A stretch of DNA of 64,000 nucleotides, taken from assembly GCA_963699495.1 (NCBI GenBank), contig CAVOUB010000005.1:744001-808000 (forward strand), in the 5' to 3' direction. The notes beneath the pieces are model-generated. The model was not told where the DNA came from, made no database searches, and saw only the letters and a list, made by a program, of their open reading frames with translations. Below, piece after piece: positions 34,452-44,084 of this stretch. The number at the start of each line of letters is the position of its first letter. Positions within the stretch are counted from its first letter, which is position 1. Origin of the DNA: JAIBJN01 sp963699495. GTDB lineage: Bacteria > Actinomycetota > Thermoleophilia > Gaiellales > Gaiellaceae. The position numbers and the translations under genes are program-made.

Positions 34452-35732
34452 TTACGGTCGGTTCTCCACGTCGCCGAGCGGCTCCGGCCGGCCCAGCATG
34501 GAGAGCTCGGCGATGTCGCGCCGGAAGAAGAGCGCGACCGTCCAGTCCGCCACCACGCGAAGCTTGCGGGAGGCGAGCGGAAGCTGGAAGAGGTGGTAGG
34601 TCCGCGTCACGAACCAGCCGAGGAACCCGCGCAGCCGAAAGCCCGGCACGTCGGCGATCCCCTTGTAGCGCCCGAGGGTCGCCACCTGGCCGAGCATGCG
34701 GTAGCGATACGGCTTGGCGTCTCCCTTCAGGTTCCCGGCGAGGCGCCGGGCCTGCCGAAGCGCGTGCTGGCAGGTCGGCGGGTCCGGGTGCTCCGGAGTC
34801 GCCTCGTTGGGGACGCGGGCGCAGTCCCCCAGCGCCCAGAGGTTTTCGCGCCCCTGCACGCGCAGCGTCGGCTCCACCACGACTCTGCTTCGCTCGTCCA
34901 GCGGCAGCCCGAAGTCGGCGAGGAGCGGGTGGGCCTTCACGCCGGCGGTCCAGACCAGCGTGTGCGTCTCGAAGCGCGTGCCGTCGGAGAGGACGGCTCC
35001 CTCCGCGTCCACGGACTCGAGGGTGGTCGAGACCCGGATGTCGACTCCGCGACCCGCGAGCTCGCGGGCCGCGTAGTCGCCGAGGCGCGGCGGGATCTCC
35101 GGCAGGATCTTGGGCGCGGCGTCGACGAGCACCCACCGCTGCGCTGCGCCCCGAAGCTCGGGGTAGTAGCGCAGCGCGTCGCGGACAAGGTCTGAGAGCT
35201 CGGCGAGTGCCTCCACACCGGCATAGCCGGCACCGACGAACACGAAGGTCAGGTGGCGATTCGTGCTCTCCGGGTCGGCCGCCGCCGCCTCCAGCTCCCG
35301 GAGAACGTGGTTTCGGAGGTAGATCGCGTCGGCCAGGGACTTGAAGCCCAGCCCGTGCTCGGCCAGCCCCGGGATCGGCAGGGCGCGCGTGACCGCTCCG
35401 AGCGCGAGGACCAGCTGGTCGTACGTCACGTCGACCTCGTTCTCCTCGGTGACGATGTGGACGGAGCGCGCCTCCTCGTCGAGGGCGGTCGCCGTGCCGA
35501 GGAGGAGGTCCGAGTGTGGGCACATGACGCGGAGCGGGACGACGACGTGGCGGGGCTCGAGCGTGCCCGAGGCGGCCTCGGGCAGCATCGGCGTGTAGAG
35601 CATGAAGTTCTCGGGACTGACGATCGTCGAGCCCGGGGAGCCGATCAGCCTGGCGACGTAGGCGCCCGCAAAGCCGCCGCCGAGGACGAGGGTGCCGCCG
35701 CGAGCCGCGCGAGCCGTCACGGCGCCAGTCAT
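34452..35732 (-). CDS. Type II NADH dehydrogenase-like FAD oxidoreductase
   Basis: A 426-residue two-dinucleotide-fold flavoprotein. GGTLVLGGGFAGAYVARL binds FAD near residue 14, FVFVGAGYAGVEALAELSDLVRD binds NAD(P)H near 165, VWTAGVKAHPLLADFGLP and ENLWALGDCARVPNE form the second FAD contact. The C-terminus has amphipathic segments (FRLRGFLGWFVTRTYHLFQLPL) that would anchor it to the inner membrane, as in NDH-2. Probably moves electrons from NADH to quinone. ATG 35732, divergent from the LOG-family gene by 11 bases. Confidence 0.88.
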   Translation of the reverse strand: MTGAVTARAARGGTLVLGGGFAGAYVARLIGSPGSTIVSPENFMLYTPMLPEAASGTLEPRHVVVPLRVMCPHSDLLLGTATALDEEARSVHIVTEENEVDVTYDQLVLALGAVTRALPIPGLAEHGLGFKSLADAIYLRNHVLRELEAAAADPESTNRHLTFVFVGAGYAGVEALAELSDLVRDALRYYPELRGAAQRWVLVDAAPKILPEIPPRLGDYAARELAGRGVDIRVSTTLESVDAEGAVLSDGTRFETHTLVWTAGVKAHPLLADFGLPLDERSRVVVEPTLRVQGRENLWALGDCARVPNEATPEHPDPPTCQHALRQARRLAGNLKGDAKPYRYRMLGQVATLGRYKGIADVPGFRLRGFLGWFVTRTYHLFQLPLASRKLRVVADWTVALFFRRDIAELSMLGRPEPLGDVENRP

Positions 35733-35743
35733 ATCATCGGTCT

Positions 35744-36194
35744 GTGCAGATCGCGGTGATCGGAAGCGGGCCCGAGTGGGCCGAGGAGGCGGAGGAGGTC
35801 GGGCGGCTGCTCGCGGAGCGTGGCTGCGTGGTCGTCTCGCGGCGGTCTCGGCGAGGTGATGGAGGCGGCCGCCCGCGGGGCGAAGGAAGCAGGCGGGACC
35901 ACCGTCGGAATCCTCCCGGGAGAGACCACCAGCGCCGCGAACCCCTGGATCGACTACGCGGTCGCGACCGGCACCGGCCATGCCCGCAACCTGGCGGTCG
36001 TCGCCTCCTGCGAAGCGGCGGTCGCCGTCGGCGGGCGGTGGGGCACGGCGTCCGAGATTGCGTACGCCAGGATGCTGGGGCGGCCGGTGGTCGTGCTCGG
36101 AGCAGGGCCAGGCGTCGAGGGCGACGGGGTCGAGCGGGCGGAGACCCCGGCGGAGGCCGTGGAGCTCGTGCTGGGACGGGTAGGAGCGCGGTAG
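35744..36194 (+). CDS. LOG/TIGR00725-family nucleotide-binding protein, broken by one extra base
   Basis: Starts at GTG 35744 as QIAVIGSGPEWAEEAEEVGRLLAERGCVVV, then shifts to GGLGEVMEAAARGAKEAGGTTVGILPGE, ASCEAAVAVGGRWGTASEIAYA and RPVVVLG. These match the Rossmann-type LOG/TIGR00725 family (GGxxGxMEA). Removing one C near 35838 makes the junction VVVCGGLGEVMEA and a 149-residue protein. The biochemical role is uncertain; relatives include cytokinin-activating LOG enzymes and molybdenum-cofactor carrier-like proteins, and the missing PGGxGT motif argues against a LOG hydrolase. Confidence 0.8.
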
Positions 36195-36208
36195 CCCTGG
36201 CGCTCGAG

Positions 36209-36373
36209 ATGCGCACGGAGTGCGAGCGCTGCGGGGCGCCGCTCGAGCCGGACGGCGAGGCGCGCATCTGCAGCTTCGAGTGCACGTTCTGCCCGGCTTG
36301 CACGGACGCGATGGCCTCGGTCTGCCCGAACTGCGGGGGCGAGCTCGTGCCGCGCCCGCGCCGTTCCGGCTAA
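36209..36373 (+). CDS. Small zinc-finger protein (DUF1272-like)
   Basis: A 54-residue protein, almost entirely two cysteine knuckles: CERCGAPLEPDGEARICSFECTFCPACTDAM and CPNCGGELVPRP, eight cysteines in CxxC pairs. This matches the DUF1272 family of small putative zinc-binding proteins of unknown role. Start ATG 36209, 15 bases after the LOG-family stop, so probably co-transcribed with it. Confidence 0.8.
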   Translation: MRTECERCGAPLEPDGEARICSFECTFCPACTDAMASVCPNCGGELVPRPRRSG

Positions 36374-36414
36374 AGGATTCCTCTCGCGCTGTCGAATCTT
36401 CGCCTGGTCGGCCT

Positions 36415-39102
36415 ATGGTTCGGTGGCGCACACTTGTCAACGTCTCGATCTTCCTGATCGCGCTCGGGGCGGCCGCCCCTGCGCAGGGCGCCGTCAGCTG
36501 TCTCTTCGGCGGCAGTACGGCCACGGTGAGCATGACCGCGGCCGGCGATGCCGCCTCCATCGCCGTCGGAACGGGTGCCAACGCCGGACGGATCATGGTC
36601 GGCGTGACCGCATGCGGCGCCGCGACGACGGCGCTGACCGACACGATCGTCGTCAACGGGACGACGGGTGCCGAGACCGTGACGATCGACCTGAGCGGCG
36701 GCCAGTTTGCGCCCGGGCTGTCGGCCGAAGGCTCCGGCACGGCCGAGATCGAGTTCGTCGTCGATCTCTCCACGGGTGTCCAGGACCGGATCACGGTGAT
36801 CGGAAGCGCCGGCTCCGACGTCGTCACGCTCGGAACGAGCGGCGTGAACCTGAACGGGGACAACGACTTCGACGTGACGCTGACCGGCGTCGAGCTCGGG
36901 ACGATGACCGGGAGCGACGGTGCCGACACCCTCTCCGGAGCGGGAAGCGGCGTCACCGGCGCCCCGACCTTGCTCCTTCTGACCATGAGCGGCGACAGCG
37001 GCGACGACACGCTCACCGGCGGCCAGGGTGACGACACGATCACGGGCGGCACCGGGAGCAACGTCCTCTCCGGAGGCGCCGGCGACGACACGCTCACCGG
37101 CGGCCAGGGTGACGACACGCTCGCGGGCGAGGGCGGCGGCGACACGCTCACCGGCGGCCTGGGGAACGACACCTTCGACGAGGGCGCCGCACCGAATGGA
37201 ACCGACACGATGGCGGGAAGCGGCGGCAACGACCTGGTCACGTACGGCGCCCGCGCTGCAGGTGTCTTCGTGACGATGGACGGCGTCTTCGACGACGGCG
37301 AGGTCGGAGAGTCGGACAACGTCGGCGCGGACATCGAGGACGCCATCGGCGGCGCCGGCGACAACGTCATGACCGGAAGCGGAAGCGCCAACGACCTCAC
37401 GGGCGGCGTGGGCAACGACATCATCGACGGCGCAGGCGGGGACGACGCTCTCAACGGCGGCCTCGGCAACGATCGGCTCACCGGTGGGGCGGGGAACGAC
37501 AACGTCTTCGGCGACGACGACGACGACACGATCCTGGAGGGTGCCGGCAACGACAACCTGCTCGGCGGTACCGGCGTCGACATCGACACGCTCGACTACT
37601 CGGGCGTCGCCGGAGGAGTCACGCTGACGCTGGGGGTCTCGTCGCCGCAGCCGACGGGCGGCGCGGGCGTGGACACCGTCTCGGGATTCGAGCACCTCAC
37701 CGGCGGCAGCGGTGCCGACGTCCTCGGCGGGGACGCAGGCGCGAACACCCTTTCCGGCGGCGCGGGCAACGACACGATCCTGGGTGACGACGGCGACGAC
37801 ACGATTGCCGGCGACCTCGGGACGGACACGGTCGACTACTCCGGGCTGGGGACCGACGTCGCCGTCGTTCTCGGCCCCGCGAGCGGCGCGAGCCCCGGCT
37901 CTGCAGTCACGACCCTGGGAACGGACTCGCTGATCGGGATCGAGAACGCCACGGGCGGCGGCGGGAACGACAGCCTCACCGGCGAAGCCGGTGCGAACGT
38001 CCTCACCGGGAACGACGGGGACGACACCCTGGCCGGGCTGCGCGGGAACGACACGCTCGACGGCGGCGTCGGCTCGGACTCGTTGGACTACTCCGCCGCG
38101 GACGCCGGCGTCACGCTCAATCTCGCCAGCCTCGCCGCGCAGAACACGGGGGGTGCGGGAACGGACACGGTCCTGACCGCCGAAAACGTGACCGGCTCCG
38201 CGTTCGGGGACGTCCTCACCGGCACTGTCGGCGCCAACACCTTCGACGGCGGCGCCGGGATCGACACAGCCGACTATTCCTCCTCGACGCTCCACGTCAG
38301 CGTCGACCTCTCCCTCGCCGGCCCCCAGGACACGGGCAACGCAGGCATGGACACGCTGGTCGCCATGGAAAACCTCACCGGCGGCTCCGGCCGGGACCTC
38401 CTCGCGGGCGGGCCGGGAGCCAACGTCCTCACTGGCGGAGCAGGCAACGACACGCTGCTGGCCAGCGCCGGCGGGGACATCCTGGACGGCGGCACGGGCT
38501 CCGACACGGCCGACTACTCGGCGCGCCCGCCGGGTGTCGTCGTCAACCTGACGGCGGGGGCCGGCTCGAGCTCCGGCGACACGGACCTCATCATCGCGGT
38601 GGAGAACGCGACCGGAGGCACAGGCGCCGACGTGCTGACCGGCGACGGCGCGGTGAACGTCCTCGACGGCGGCGACGGCAACGACAGGCTCCGCGGCCTC
38701 GCCGGTGCGGACTCGCTCACCGGAGGCGCAGGCGCCGACACCGTCGACTACTCGACCTTCTTCCCGACGAACTCGCGAATCGGCGTGGTCGTCAACCTGT
38801 CGACCGGCGAGGCCGTCGGGGACGGCGCCGACTCGCTGGCCCAGATCGAAAACGTCAGAGGGTCCAGCTTCGACGACCGCCTGCTCGGAAACTTGCAGGC
38901 CAACACCCTGCAGGGCTCGGACGGGCGGGACTACATCTCCGGTGCGGGTGGGCAGGACGTCCTTCGGGGCGGCGACGACGCCGACACGATCCAGGCGCGT
39001 GACGGCGTCCGCGATCGGGTCTACGGCGACGCGGGCCGCGACCGGGCGCGGGTCGACCGCGGCCGCGACATCGTCCGCAGCATCGCGGTCTTCTTCTCCT
39101 AG
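36415..39102 (+). CDS. Secreted hemolysin-type calcium-binding repeat protein
   Basis: From ATG 36415 the 895-residue protein has a signal peptide (WRTLVNVSIFLIALGAAAPAQGA), an N-terminal beta-rich domain of about 170 residues, then many RTX nonapeptides (GGAGNDTL, GGQGDDTI). In the second half these group into about seven larger modules with the pattern DYS, VTLTL or VVVNL, then ENxTGGSG and ANxLxGG. Each likely forms a calcium-bound parallel beta-roll. It ends in a basic, Arg-Asp-rich tail (RDRARVDRGRDIV). No type I secretion genes are nearby; the Sec signal suggests a surface or matrix protein. Its TAG stop shares CTAG with the convergent helicase gene. Confidence 0.88.
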   Translation: MVRWRTLVNVSIFLIALGAAAPAQGAVSCLFGGSTATVSMTAAGDAASIAVGTGANAGRIMVGVTACGAATTALTDTIVVNGTTGAETVTIDLSGGQFAPGLSAEGSGTAEIEFVVDLSTGVQDRITVIGSAGSDVVTLGTSGVNLNGDNDFDVTLTGVELGTMTGSDGADTLSGAGSGVTGAPTLLLLTMSGDSGDDTLTGGQGDDTITGGTGSNVLSGGAGDDTLTGGQGDDTLAGEGGGDTLTGGLGNDTFDEGAAPNGTDTMAGSGGNDLVTYGARAAGVFVTMDGVFDDGEVGESDNVGADIEDAIGGAGDNVMTGSGSANDLTGGVGNDIIDGAGGDDALNGGLGNDRLTGGAGNDNVFGDDDDDTILEGAGNDNLLGGTGVDIDTLDYSGVAGGVTLTLGVSSPQPTGGAGVDTVSGFEHLTGGSGADVLGGDAGANTLSGGAGNDTILGDDGDDTIAGDLGTDTVDYSGLGTDVAVVLGPASGASPGSAVTTLGTDSLIGIENATGGGGNDSLTGEAGANVLTGNDGDDTLAGLRGNDTLDGGVGSDSLDYSAADAGVTLNLASLAAQNTGGAGTDTVLTAENVTGSAFGDVLTGTVGANTFDGGAGIDTADYSSSTLHVSVDLSLAGPQDTGNAGMDTLVAMENLTGGSGRDLLAGGPGANVLTGGAGNDTLLASAGGDILDGGTGSDTADYSARPPGVVVNLTAGAGSSSGDTDLIIAVENATGGTGADVLTGDGAVNVLDGGDGNDRLRGLAGADSLTGGAGADTVDYSTFFPTNSRIGVVVNLSTGEAVGDGADSLAQIENVRGSSFDDRLLGNLQANTLQGSDGRDYISGAGGQDVLRGGDDADTIQARDGVRDRVYGDAGRDRARVDRGRDIVRSIAVFFS

Positions 39103-41340
39103 CCGTTTGCGAGCATGCGGCGGAGGAGCGTCAGCGCTCCCGCCTTGTCCAGGAACTCGTTGAGGTTGCCGCACTTCGGGGACTGGACGCAGGAAGGGCA
39201 GCCGTCGGCGCACGGGCACCCCGCGAGCAGGCGCTCGGTGTCCCCGACCCAGCCCTCCAGCTCGTCGAACCCGCGGCGGGAGATCCCGACGCCGCCCGCG
39301 TGGCCGTCGTAGACGAAGACCGTGGGGCGCCCGGTCTGGAAGTGGAGGTTGGTCGACAGGCCGCCGATGTCCCAGCGGTCGCACATGGCCCAGAGCGGAA
39401 GGATGGCGATCATCGCGTGCTCGGCGGCGTGGAGGGAGCCGAGGAGCTTCGGCAGCGGCTCCAGGCCGTCGAGCTGCTCGTCGGAGGGCACGTACCAGAT
39501 CGCCTCGGTCTCGAACGTGGACGGCGGCAGGTCGAGCGCGACCAGCTCCAGCGTCGCCTGGTCGCGGATCGACTTCCGCTGGTAGGCGACGACCTGCTCG
39601 GTGACGCTGACGCGGCCGAAGAAGACGTCCATCCCGAGCCGGCGGGCCGAGAGCTCGGCCTCCTCGATGGCGGTCGTCGTCTCCTTCTTCGCCTGTGTGT
39701 AGTAGTCGCCCGCGAAGGCCTCGACGACCGCCGCCCGGGTGCCCAGATCGAGCTCCAGGACGCGGTACGACTCTCCGAGGTGGAGGTACACGGCGCCCTC
39801 GTGGACCGTCGAGTAGGCGCGCTCACGCTCGACGAGCCCGAGGATCGAGCCGGTGGCCGCGTCGATGACCGCGATCGACTCCGGGCTCGCCGAGCGCAGC
39901 GCCACCCGTCCGGCCGGGTAGTCCTTGCCCGCCCACACGATCCCGGCCTTCGTCTTGCGCAGCTCTCCTCCGGCCACCAGCGCCTCCGCGCGCTCCAGAG
40001 CCGCGTCGCCCAGGGTCTCGCGGTCACGGTCGTCGAGCGGCGCTTCGAAGGCGGCCGAGAGCACGTGGCCGTCGAGGATGCGCGGGTTTGCGTGGTCGAG
40101 GATCGCTGCCTCGACGCGCCTGCCGAGCAGCGCCTCGGGCTCGCGCATGAAGAACTGGTCGAGCGCGTCCTCGCTGGCCACCAGCACCGCGAGCCCCTGG
40201 CTACGGCGGCCGGCACGGCCCCACTGCTGCCGCAGGCTCGCGACGGTGCCGGGGAACCCCACGGAGATCGCGCAGTCGAGGAGGCCGATGTCGATTCCCA
40301 GCTCGAGCGCGTCCGTCGCGGTGACGCCGAGGAGCTCGCCTTCGACCAGGCGACGCTCGATCTCGCGCCGCTGCGCGGGTGTGTAGCCGGCGCGATAGGG
40401 CGAAAGCCTGGCGGCAGTCTCGGCATCAAGCCGCTCGCTGGCAAAGCGGTGGATCAGCTCGGTCGCCTTCCGGCTCTTGGCGAAGCAGATCGTTCGCAGC
40501 CCGCGGGAGACCAGCTCGGCGAGCAGCCGCGCGCCTTCGCCCAGCGCGCTCGCCCGGAGCTGCAGCGGCTCGTCCAGCACTGGCGGATTCCAAAAGGCGA
40601 TCGTCCGGGCCGCGCGCGGCGCCGCGTCGTCGGCGACCACGGTGGCCTCCAGCCCGAGGAGTGCCTCCGCGAGCTCGCCCGGATTGGCGATGGTGGCCGA
40701 GGCGAGGAGAAACTGCGGGTCGGCCCCGTAGATCTGCGCGGCGCGGCGCAATCGCCTGAGCACGTTCCCCACGTGCGAGCCGAACACGCCGCGGTAGACG
40801 TGCGCCTCGTCGACCACCACGTAACGGAGGTTCGCCAGCACGTCACCCCAGCGGTCGTGGTGGGGGAGAACGCCGATGTGCAGCATGTCCGGGTTGGTCA
40901 GGATCGCGTTCGCCCACTTGCGGATCTGCCAGCGGCGCTCGTGCTCCGTGTCGCCGTCGTAGATGGCCGGCTTCACGTGGGGAACGCGGAGCTCGGCGAG
41001 CGAGCGCGCCTGGTCCTGCGCGAGGGCCTTCGTGGGGTAGAGGTAGAGGGCGCGCAGCTTGGGGTCGGCGGCCAGTGCGTCCAGGACGGGGAGGTTGAAG
41101 GCCAGCGTCTTGCCGCTCGCCGTTCCGGTGGCGACGACGACGTGCTCGCCTCGGCGCGCCGCGGCGAGGGACTCGGCCTGGTGTGCGAAGAGGGTCTCCA
41201 CACCCCGTGCCCGCAGCGCCGCGTCCAGCCGTGGGTCGAGCTCCGGCAGCGGCACCGTGCGCGCTTTGCGGCTCCGGGACCTCGGTCAGGTAGGCGAGCT
41301 CCTCGCCCTCGAGCATCCCCTCCCAGGTCACGACCGCCAT
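39099..41340 (-). CDS. DEAD/DEAH-box helicase with DUF1998 (MrfA/YprA-like), broken by one extra base
   Basis: Superfamily 2 helicase of the MrfA/Hrq1 type, which in Bacillus helps repair mitomycin damage. FAHQAESLAAARRGEHVVVATGTASGKTLAFNLP (Q motif, Walker A), VVVDEAHVYRG (DEAH-like), LASATIANP and QQWGRAGRRSQG (motif VI) are present. The C-terminal DUF1998 part has the zinc cluster CPCADGCPSCVQSPKCGN. The first 25 residues (VVTWEGMLEGEELAYLTEVPEP) are one frame away. Deleting one base at 41268 joins them as EPKARTVPLPELDPRL, 746 residues in all. If the upstream part is not real, GTG 41255 is the start. Confidence 0.88.
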
Positions 41341-41366
41341 GGGGCCGATGCTAGCTTTCGTCCTCC

Positions 41367-42179
41367 GTGGTACCCCGGTGTCTCACCATCGCGACTTCGG
41401 ACTCCGGCGGGGGCGCAGGCATCCAGGCGGACCTGAAGGCGTTCGCGGCGCTCGGCTGTCATGGGATGAGCGCGATCGTCGCGCTGACCGCGCAGAGCAC
41501 GACAGACGTAACGGCGGTCCACGAGGCCCCTCCGGCGTTCGTGCGGGCGCAGCTGGACGCGGTGTTCGACGACCTCGGCGTCGACGCGGCGAAGACGGGG
41601 ATGCTCTTCAGCGCCCGGATCATCGAGGCGGTCGCCGACTTCCTGCGCGAGCACGAAGTGCCACTCGTCGTCGATCCCGTCATGGTGGCGGCCTCGGGCG
41701 CCAAGCTCCTTCAGGACGACGCTGTGTCCGTCCTCGTCACCGAGCTGTTTCCGCTGGCCACGGTCGTCACCCCGAACCTGCAAGAGGCATGCGCGCTCCT
41801 GGGGGTCCCGTACGAAGATGCCGCCGACCGCCGGACGCTGGCCGAGGCGATCCACCGGCTCGGCGCGCCAGCGGTGATCGTCACGGGCGGTCACGGTGCC
41901 GAGGCCGTGGACTGGCTCTTCGACGGCGAGCGGCACGTGCCGATTCCGGTCGAGCGCTACGGGACGGAGGCGACCCACGGCGCAGGCTGTACGCACTCGG
42001 CGAGCCTCGCGGCGCTGCTCGCTCGGGGCGAGAGCCTCGAGGATGCCGCGCGCGCCGCGGCCGCGATCGCGTCGGACGCGGTCAAGCACGGCCTCGCCGA
42101 TCTCGGCTCCGGCTCCGGTCCCGTCGACGTCTTCCACCTTGAGGCTCTCGGAGCTCGGGGAGTTCGGGCTCCTCGCTGA
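41367..42179 (+). CDS. thiD: Hydroxymethylpyrimidine (phosphate) kinase ThiD
   Basis: Phosphorylates HMP and HMP-P in thiamine synthesis. The 270-residue ribokinase-fold protein has IATSDSGGGAGIQADLKAFAALGCHGMSAIVALTAQ at the N-terminus, KTGMLFS, VDPVMVAASGAKLL near residue 94, VTPNLQEACALLG, and the catalytic loop THGAGCTHSASLAALLARG (Cys/Asp-type anion hole) near 205. Start GTG 41367, 26 bases from the divergent helicase start. Its end overlaps the thiL start by 41 bases. Confidence 0.93.
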   Translation: MVPRCLTIATSDSGGGAGIQADLKAFAALGCHGMSAIVALTAQSTTDVTAVHEAPPAFVRAQLDAVFDDLGVDAAKTGMLFSARIIEAVADFLREHEVPLVVDPVMVAASGAKLLQDDAVSVLVTELFPLATVVTPNLQEACALLGVPYEDAADRRTLAEAIHRLGAPAVIVTGGHGAEAVDWLFDGERHVPIPVERYGTEATHGAGCTHSASLAALLARGESLEDAARAAAAIASDAVKHGLADLGSGSGPVDVFHLEALGARGVRAPR

Positions 42180-43005
42180 GCTCGAACGGCGTGGGCTCGT
42201 CCGCGGCCAGGACGCGGAGGGAGCCGTTCTCGCCGACGGCGTCGTCGTCACGCAGGACTCGCTGGTCGAGGGCGTCCATTTCCGCAGGGAGTGGGCCTCG
42301 TGGCGCGACCTCGGCTACAAGGCCGCGGCCGTCAACCTGAGCGACCTCGCGGCCCTGGGCGCGGAGCCGGAGGCGCTGCTCGTGAGCCTCGCGCTTCCGG
42401 CGGAGACCGAGGTGGAGGAGGTCGTGCAGCTCTACGAGGGCCTCGTCGAGCCGGGGGTGGCCGTGAGCGGCGGCGACACCACCCGCGCAGGCACCCTCGT
42501 TCTCACGGTGACCGCCGTCGGGCGCAGCGTCCGCGTGCCCGGCCGGGGAGGGGCGCTCCCGGGCGACCTCCTGGTCGTGACCGGCCCGCTCGGAGCCGCT
42601 GCGGCCGGCCTCCACGTCCTGCGCGAGGGCCTGGCCGGGTTTGACCAGCTCGTCGAGCGGTACCGCCGGCCGCCGCTTCGGCTGCGCGAGGGCCGCGACC
42701 TGGCCCGCGTCGCGCACGCCATGGTCGACCTCTCCGACGGCATCGCCGGCGACGCCGCCCGCATCGCCGAGCGCTCGCGCTGCCGGCTCGTGCTCGAGCC
42801 GGAGCGGATCCCGCGTGCGCCGGGGATCGAGGAGGTCGCCGACCTGCCGTTCTGGGCGATGGGCGAGGACTACGAGCTGCTGGCGGCGCTTACCCCGGAG
42901 GACGTGGAGGCCACGGGTTTTCCGGTCGTCGGCTACTGCGCCGACGGCAAGGGCGTCGAGCCTGCGGAGCTGGGCGGGTGGGACTCGTTCAGGCCGCCGG
43001 CGTGA
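42139..43005 (+). CDS. thiL: Thiamine-monophosphate kinase ThiL
   Basis: Phosphorylates thiamine phosphate to thiamine diphosphate, the last step after ThiD. The 288-residue protein has VVTQDSLVEGVHFRREW, YKAAAVNLSDLAALGAEPEALLVSLALP, GGDTTRAGTLVLTVTAVG, VDLSDGIAGDAARIAERS and MGEDYELLAAL, the PurM-like motifs. The start is taken as TTG 42139 inside thiD; it keeps the FGLLAELERRGLV N-terminus, which no ATG/GTG does. The 3' end overlaps trxA (opposite strand) by 17 bases. Confidence 0.9.
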   Translation: MRLSELGEFGLLAELERRGLVRGQDAEGAVLADGVVVTQDSLVEGVHFRREWASWRDLGYKAAAVNLSDLAALGAEPEALLVSLALPAETEVEEVVQLYEGLVEPGVAVSGGDTTRAGTLVLTVTAVGRSVRVPGRGGALPGDLLVVTGPLGAAAAGLHVLREGLAGFDQLVERYRRPPLRLREGRDLARVAHAMVDLSDGIAGDAARIAERSRCRLVLEPERIPRAPGIEEVADLPFWAMGEDYELLAALTPEDVEATGFPVVGYCADGKGVEPAELGGWDSFRPPA

Positions 43006-43321
43006 GCCAGCGCTCCCAAGCGCCCTCGTAGTGGCTGCGGGAGCGGGCACCGACCACCGTCTCGCGCGCCTCGCCTCCCTCGAACAGGATGACGGTCGGG
43101 ATCGAGAGGACGTTGTAGCGCGCCTGGGTCGTCGGATTCTCGTCCACGTTCAGCTCCACGAACTTGACCCGCTGGTGCTCGTCGGCCATGTCCGAGAGGA
43201 TCGGCGTCACAACCCGGCAGGGACCGCACCACGGCGCCCAGAAGTCCACGACGACGGGGCCCTCCGCCTGGAGGACCTCGCTCTCGAAGTTCCCGTCTCC
43301 AACCTGGGTGAGCTCTGCCAC
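42989..43321 (-). CDS. trxA: Thioredoxin
   Basis: A 110-residue thioredoxin with the redox motif FWAPWCGPCRVVTPIL at about residues 27-42, the conserved Asp in VVVDFW, LNVDENPTTQARYNVLSIPTVILFEGG with the cis-Pro. No signal peptide, so cytoplasmic. ATG 43321. Convergent with thiL; no reductase gene is nearby. Confidence 0.95.
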   Translation of the reverse strand: MAELTQVGDGNFESEVLQAEGPVVVDFWAPWCGPCRVVTPILSDMADEHQRVKFVELNVDENPTTQARYNVLSIPTVILFEGGEARETVVGARSRSHYEGAWERWLTPAA

Positions 43322-43340
43322 GAGCCCACTATAGCCTTGC

Positions 43341-44066
<726 letters not shown>

Positions 44067-44084
44067 GCGCGTATCATCGCCGCG

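Noticed and set aside
34152..35195. A 347-residue plus-strand frame opposite the HD-GYP and NDH-2 genes
   Set aside because: Antisense shadow: Arg/Glu/Val-rich, no motif, and it ignores the frame break in the real gene.
35733..37589. A long minus-strand open frame continuing upstream of the NDH-2 gene to give over 1000 residues
   Set aside because: The part beyond 35732 is antisense to the LOG-family, zinc-finger and repeat genes and is Ser/Pro-rich noise; the flavoprotein's conserved FAD motif starts about 12 residues after ATG 35732.
37000..38800. Regular repeats that could be mistaken for a CRISPR array or tandem DNA repeat
   Set aside because: The periodicity is in protein space (nonapeptides, GGxGxDxL), the DNA copies diverge at third positions, and the frame is open throughout.
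36370..39384. A 1004-residue open frame antisense to the calcium-repeat gene
   Set aside because: Repeats rich in GGxGxD codons keep the opposite strand open. The translation is a low-complexity Arg/Val/Ala string with no domain, and the plus-strand gene has a signal peptide and clear repeats.
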